A stretch of 11,040 nt of DNA from Acanthamoeba lenticulata (lineage: Eukaryota; Discosea; Longamoebia; Acanthamoebidae), in contig NAVB01002937.1 in assembly GCA_002179805.1 (NCBI GenBank), positions 1 through 11,040 of the forward strand, given 5' to 3'. The position numbers and the translations under genes were made by a program. The notes under the pieces were generated by a model. It was not told the origin of the DNA. It saw only the letters and a program-made list of their open reading frames with translations, and ran no database searches. Shown in pieces: positions 7,989 to 11,040 of the stretch. How positions within the stretch are numbered: position 1 is the first letter of the stretch; every line of letters begins with the position of its first letter.

Positions 7989-9349
7989 TTACTCGCGCGC
8001 CGCATCCTTCTCCTTCTCCTCGTCCTCGTCCTCATCAGAGTGATCCTCGTCCCGGAATCGAGGGTTGCGCTCCTCCCTGTCTTCTTCCTCCTCTTCTTGT
8101 TGGCGTGGTGCCTGCGGCTCGGAGGCGGTGGGAAGAGCGGCAGTGGCGGAAGTGGTGGACGAAGAAGACGATGTGGAGGATCTCTCTCGGGCGGAAGGAC
8201 GGTCGTCTTCATCACGCACTCGCTGTTGCAATGTCGTCATCATCCACGTTAATCAACACGATGACAGGGGGTGAAAAGGGGAGGGGTCCTAACAACACGA
8301 GGCTACAGGGGGAGAGGACGAAAGCACTGACCTTGGGTTGGGGCTGGCCCTTGGGCTGGTCCTCGTCGTCGTACCGCCGCCGTTTAGTTCCTCGCTCTGC
8401 TTCACGGTCTGATGTGCGCCGTGGATTGCGCCAGGATGACATCAAATCAGGGCGACGTGGAAAGAGCGCAACGTGATTGTGCGTTGTGGTCGGCTTGGAG
8501 AGGGCTTGGGCTTGGGGAAGGAAAAGAAAAAAGTTTTAAAAAGGTACCCTTGTCGTCGCGATGGTGGCGGTAGGATGAAGAGCCTGACTCCGGCGACCGA
8601 GAGGACAACGAGTTCGGGTCGTAGGCCGTGGTGGCATGCAGGAACGGCGTTTGCAGTTGGCGCGTCTCCTGCAACAGGCGAAACGATAAGATTTGAGCTG
8701 CGGGGGAAGTGGGAAGTGAGCGCGGCTAGGTGATCAAGAGAGAGCGATACCTCTCTTTGTGTCTGCTTGCCGTATCCGCCTCGCCCCGGGTCATAGTCTG
8801 TCCGGTACTCATCGCGCACCTGTCCCGCGTCGTGAGACAACCCTGTGCGTCGTCGGGAAGAGCAGAAGATAGGGAGGGGGGGGGAGGGTTCTAGACTTGC
8901 CTGCCCGCCTGACTTGCCGCGGCCGTACTGACGCGACTCTTTGAAGCCGATATCCCAGTCCACACGGATGGTGCGGTCATCGAGCCGAGTGCCATTGACC
9001 CACTTGAAGCACGCCTCAGCGTCCTCTCGCGCGTAGTATCTAGAGAGTGTCACCATCTTAGCGGCGGTTGTGCCGGGCACCAGATGAGAAGGGGGGGGGG
9101 GCTGTACTCGACGAAGCAAAAACCGCAAGGGGTCTTAGACACACGATCAAGCCCCATGATGATGCGCTTGATTTCACCGCATTTGGAAAAGAGAGCATAA
9201 ATCTGCTCCTCAGTGGTGTAGAAGGAAAGATTGCCGACGTAAAAAGTGGTAGATCGGTTTATCAGGTTGTCCCAATCTTCCTGCGAGCCCTCAAATCGCA
9301 CATCTTTGTACGTTGACTGTTGTCCTTGCTCCTTGTAGAGGCTCGCCAT
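7989..9349 (-). CDS. NCBP2: nuclear cap-binding protein subunit 2, CBP20 (6 exons, 293 aa)
   Basis: The small subunit of the nuclear cap-binding complex, which binds the m7G cap of nuclear RNA polymerase II transcripts together with CBP80. Minus-strand exons: 9349-9108, 9039-8901, 8819-8751, 8668-8548, 8408-8332, 8222-7989; phases agree and total 294 codons including TAA. The RRM spans residues about 34-113: [20 protein letters not shown] (RNP2) and GFCFVEYY (RNP1, interrupted by intron 1). Cap-contacting residues of human CBP20 are all found at a constant offset of six: Y20/Y43/F83/F85/D116 correspond to Y14/Y37/F77/F79/D110. [14 protein letters not shown] and [11 protein letters not shown] follow as in other CBP20s. 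Intron 2 must be GC-AG (CAG|GCAAGT at 8900), because joining there restores GGQVRDEYR. Compared with human CBP20 (156 aa) there is a C-terminal extension of about 140 residues: TKRRR (possible nuclear localisation signal), a poly-Ser stretch and a terminal Asp/Glu-rich tail. Plant CBP20 is also extended. Exon 5 and 6 boundaries rest on frame and splice signals, not homology. Confidence 0.95.
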
Positions 9350-9643
9350 CAATCTCGATTCACTTTTGCGCCAGATTGGGCTTCTAGTAGGAAAACATTT
9401 TCTTTTGTGTTTCTTCTTTCATTCACATGCCGCGGCGAGGCGACCAACTGGGTGTGTTCTGTACATCAACTTGTGGGAAAAGAGAGAGAGGGGGGGGGGA
9501 GGAGAGACTCTTGGCCTACTCGTGCCACTGCCTCACCGGGTTGGAGGTCGGTACGTGCATGGGAGAGCGGGACGCGGTCACGCGCGAGTGCGTCCACATG
9601 TGTTGCGGCGCGAAGAAGAAGCCTGGGATGGGAGCAAGTCTGT
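9350..9643. other. intergenic region: CBP20 upstream / Mpv17-like downstream sequence
   Basis: No gene is seen. On the minus strand this holds the 3' flank of the Mpv17-like gene and the promoter of CBP20. It contains a G homopolymer inside a GA-rich stretch at about 9481-9505 and a T-rich patch at about 9395-9422. No obvious TATA box or polyadenylation signal can be singled out. Confidence 0.6.
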
Positions 9644-10260
9644 TCAACGAGTGTAGTGGTAGTGATGGCTGTCAGCCGCGATGAGGATTTCGCTTCTTCT
9701 TCGCCCAAATGGTGGAGAGTGTGACGTGCACAACAAAGTGTGTTCCTGAAGGAGATTACGTACGGTGGTCGAGGCCTGACGTCATGGCTTTGATGCTCGT
9801 GGCTGCAGTGGTGGTGCGCGTGATGGAAGGTTTTGGAAGCCACGAGCGAGGTGTAGGTGCTCCAACCGAAGCCCACCATGTTCATGAAAAGAACTCGGTA
9901 GGCCAACGGGATGAAGAAGAAGTTGACCATCTGCGCCGGAGGCCAGATCGTTGCGCCCGCATAGAGCACCTTGGTGAAATCGGCTTTGGTTTTAGTCCAT
10001 ATTGTCTGCATGTCTTCGCCTGTCAGGTGAAGGACACGTGAGTAAGACCTGGAGCCTGCAGCTCCTTGCACGTGCACGCACACATGCTAGCTATGGGACA
10101 GGGACCGGAGCGTGCAACGTACCTGCGATGAGGCCACGCGAGAGGAAGAGGCCCGAAGCGAAAATGGGGGAGACTACAATTTGGTCCAACACGACTCGCT
10201 GTGATACTCGGCGCAGTTTGTTGAGCACAGAAGACGCCACTGGCAGCGGCAGTTTGCGCT
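9644..10260 (-). CDS. Mpv17/PMP22-family membrane protein, C-terminal half with His-rich tail (3 exons; own start not found)
   Basis: Mpv17/PMP22 proteins are four-helix integral membrane proteins of mitochondria, peroxisomes and related membranes. Minus-strand exons: 10260-10123, 10019-9764, 9668-9644. Visible family features are VVLDQIVVSPIFASGLFL (third membrane segment with its conserved DQ..P) and the signature IWPPAQMVNFFFIPLAYR followed by W-x-x-Y-x-S. The last exon adds HHYHYTR-stop. The tail HHAHHHCSHEHQSH is strikingly His-rich. The first two membrane segments of the family are missing: no matching sequence and no in-frame ATG is found upstream, and a stop lies just before the 10260 exon if it is left unspliced. 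The exon begins in phase 1 after acceptor TTTCTAG and joins, in phase, to the upstream exon 10365-10321 of the PH-domain gene. So this is either the 3' end of a PH-Mpv17 fusion gene, a truncated copy, or a gene whose start I have missed. Confidence 0.75.
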
Positions 10261-10320
10261 CTAGAAACTGTTTACCGCGTTATGTGTGTTTGGGGGGGGG
10301 GGAGCGTAGGCCGTTCCTAC

Positions 10321-11040
10321 CGGAGATCTCGCGCGTGAGCACCCTGGGCGTCACCGTCGGCGAGTCTGCGGAACCAAGAAGAGCACGCGAATCGATGGCC
10401 AAACGCGGTGTTTAAGGTAATGTTATGAAAATTGTTGTTGTTGTTAGTGTCATTACTACTCCGTGCGAGCACTCGTGTGGTATGTGTGCCTGCGCCTGCG
10501 CCTGCGTGTGCGTGTGCGTGATGCGAATGTTCCGGGGGGGGGGGGTACGCACCAGGTCTGGGTTCGGATTCGGCCTTCTTCTTCTCGGCCGCAAACTCCA
10601 TCTGCTGGAAGTGCTTGATGATGTTCTTGAGGCCGAACATCCACTCGGTCTTCTGCTCCACCGTCGGGAGACCGAGCACATAGGACTCCTTCACTTTGGT
10701 CACCTTCATGCCGTCCTTTTCCACCATCTGCAGCTCGAACGCCTCCACGCCTGTGCGGGTCGCCCAGGCAGACGTGCACAGATCAGCAACACATCCCCAC
10801 CCACGCACCATCGAATAACATTAAAAATTAATTATTTAATAATAGATTATACGTTTATCGGATGGCGGGAGGGGGAGCCAGCCCGTACCCTCGACGGAGG
10901 AGAGGTTGACGAGGCGCACCTCGCCCAGTCCGATCCTGGCGACGGGAGTGAAGCAGTGGGTCTTGCGCTTGCTCTGGTCGAGGTATTTGGACTGCTTGGG
11001 CCGACCGAGCAGCACCAGGTCGTTGAACAGCCATACCCAC
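10321..11040 (-). CDS. Rho-GEF-type PH domain, C-terminal part (5' partial, 3 exons)
   Basis: The end of a pleckstrin-homology domain of the kind that follows DH domains in Rho guanine nucleotide exchange factors (FGD-like). Minus-strand exons: 11040-10889, 10750-10553, 10365-10321. The first reads VWLFNDLVLLGRPKQ (typical strand of a DH-linked PH) and ARIGLGEVRLVNLSSVEG. The second reads FELQM, SYVLGLPTVEQKTEWMFGLKNIIKHFQQ, where the Trp in the last helix is the near-invariant PH tryptophan. Both junctions are phase 1. A short exon DSPTVTPRVLTREIS follows a Lys/Glu-rich linker. If the 10320 donor is not used, the frame ends soon afterwards at a TAA near 10280; if used, it runs into the Mpv17-like exons. 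The DH catalytic domain lies off the right edge, so exchange activity is inferred. Intron 10888-10751 contains a very AT-rich block (about 10820-10850), unlike its surroundings. Confidence 0.8.

Noticed and set aside
7940..8476. Arg/Ser-rich frames on + opposite CBP20
   Set aside because: Antisense of the CBP20 acidic/Ser tail exons, with no recognisable domain and no splice support.
9320..9724. Open frames on + between CBP20 and the Mpv17-like gene
   Set aside because: Translations of GA- and G-rich sequence and antisense exon, with no domain and no good start context.

Overview
This is a nuclear segment of a GC-rich, intron-dense protist genome. Genes are packed tightly on both strands, introns are short (about 60-245 nt, GT-AG with one GC-AG), and the gaps hold simple repeats and G/C homopolymer runs. 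The gene content (TKL-type kinase, RasGAP, Rho-GEF-type PH domain, nucleoredoxin-like protein, nuclear cap-binding protein, LOV photoreceptor) and the compact layout fit an amoebozoan like Acanthamoeba best. That assignment is inference; no rRNA or other species marker is present. All exon models below were built by hand from reading frames, splice signals, phase agreement and conserved motifs.

Layout, left to right. A (CCTG)n repeat opens the window. The 3' end of a TKL-like protein kinase gene follows on + (211-916, 5' part off the left edge). Converging on it, with only 48 bp between the stops, is a 4-exon tryparedoxin/nucleoredoxin-like gene on - (1936-965) whose protein ends in a predicted C-terminal membrane anchor. 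It shares a 67-bp divergent spacer with a small single-exon coiled-coil gene on + (2004-2402). Next is a 9-exon Ras GTPase-activating protein gene on - (5075-2566) with a Ser/Asp-rich linker and a C-terminal PB1/ubiquitin-like segment. It is divergent from the most notable gene here, a 7-exon LOV photoreceptor on + (5645-7551, 488 aa) with the order myristoylation motif - LOV - SAM - PB1 - second PAS. The 569 bp between these two start codons contain four GGATCCG motifs, two of them at the centre of perfect palindromes. Converging from the right is the nuclear cap-binding protein subunit CBP20 on - (9349-7989, 6 exons). Last on - come the C-terminal half of an Mpv17/PMP22-like membrane protein (10260-9644) and, upstream of it, exons for the end of a PH domain of Rho-GEF type (11040-10321). 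Their exons are phase-compatible with one continuous transcript.

How the genes may relate. CBP20 is housekeeping RNA biology. The RasGAP, LOV protein, kinase and Rho-GEF-like gene are signalling genes. The divergent RasGAP/LOV pair is the only arrangement that suggests a shared pathway: a membrane-anchored blue-light receptor with SAM and PB1 interaction domains beside a Ras regulator that also ends in a PB1-like fold. That link is a hypothesis from arrangement and domain type only.
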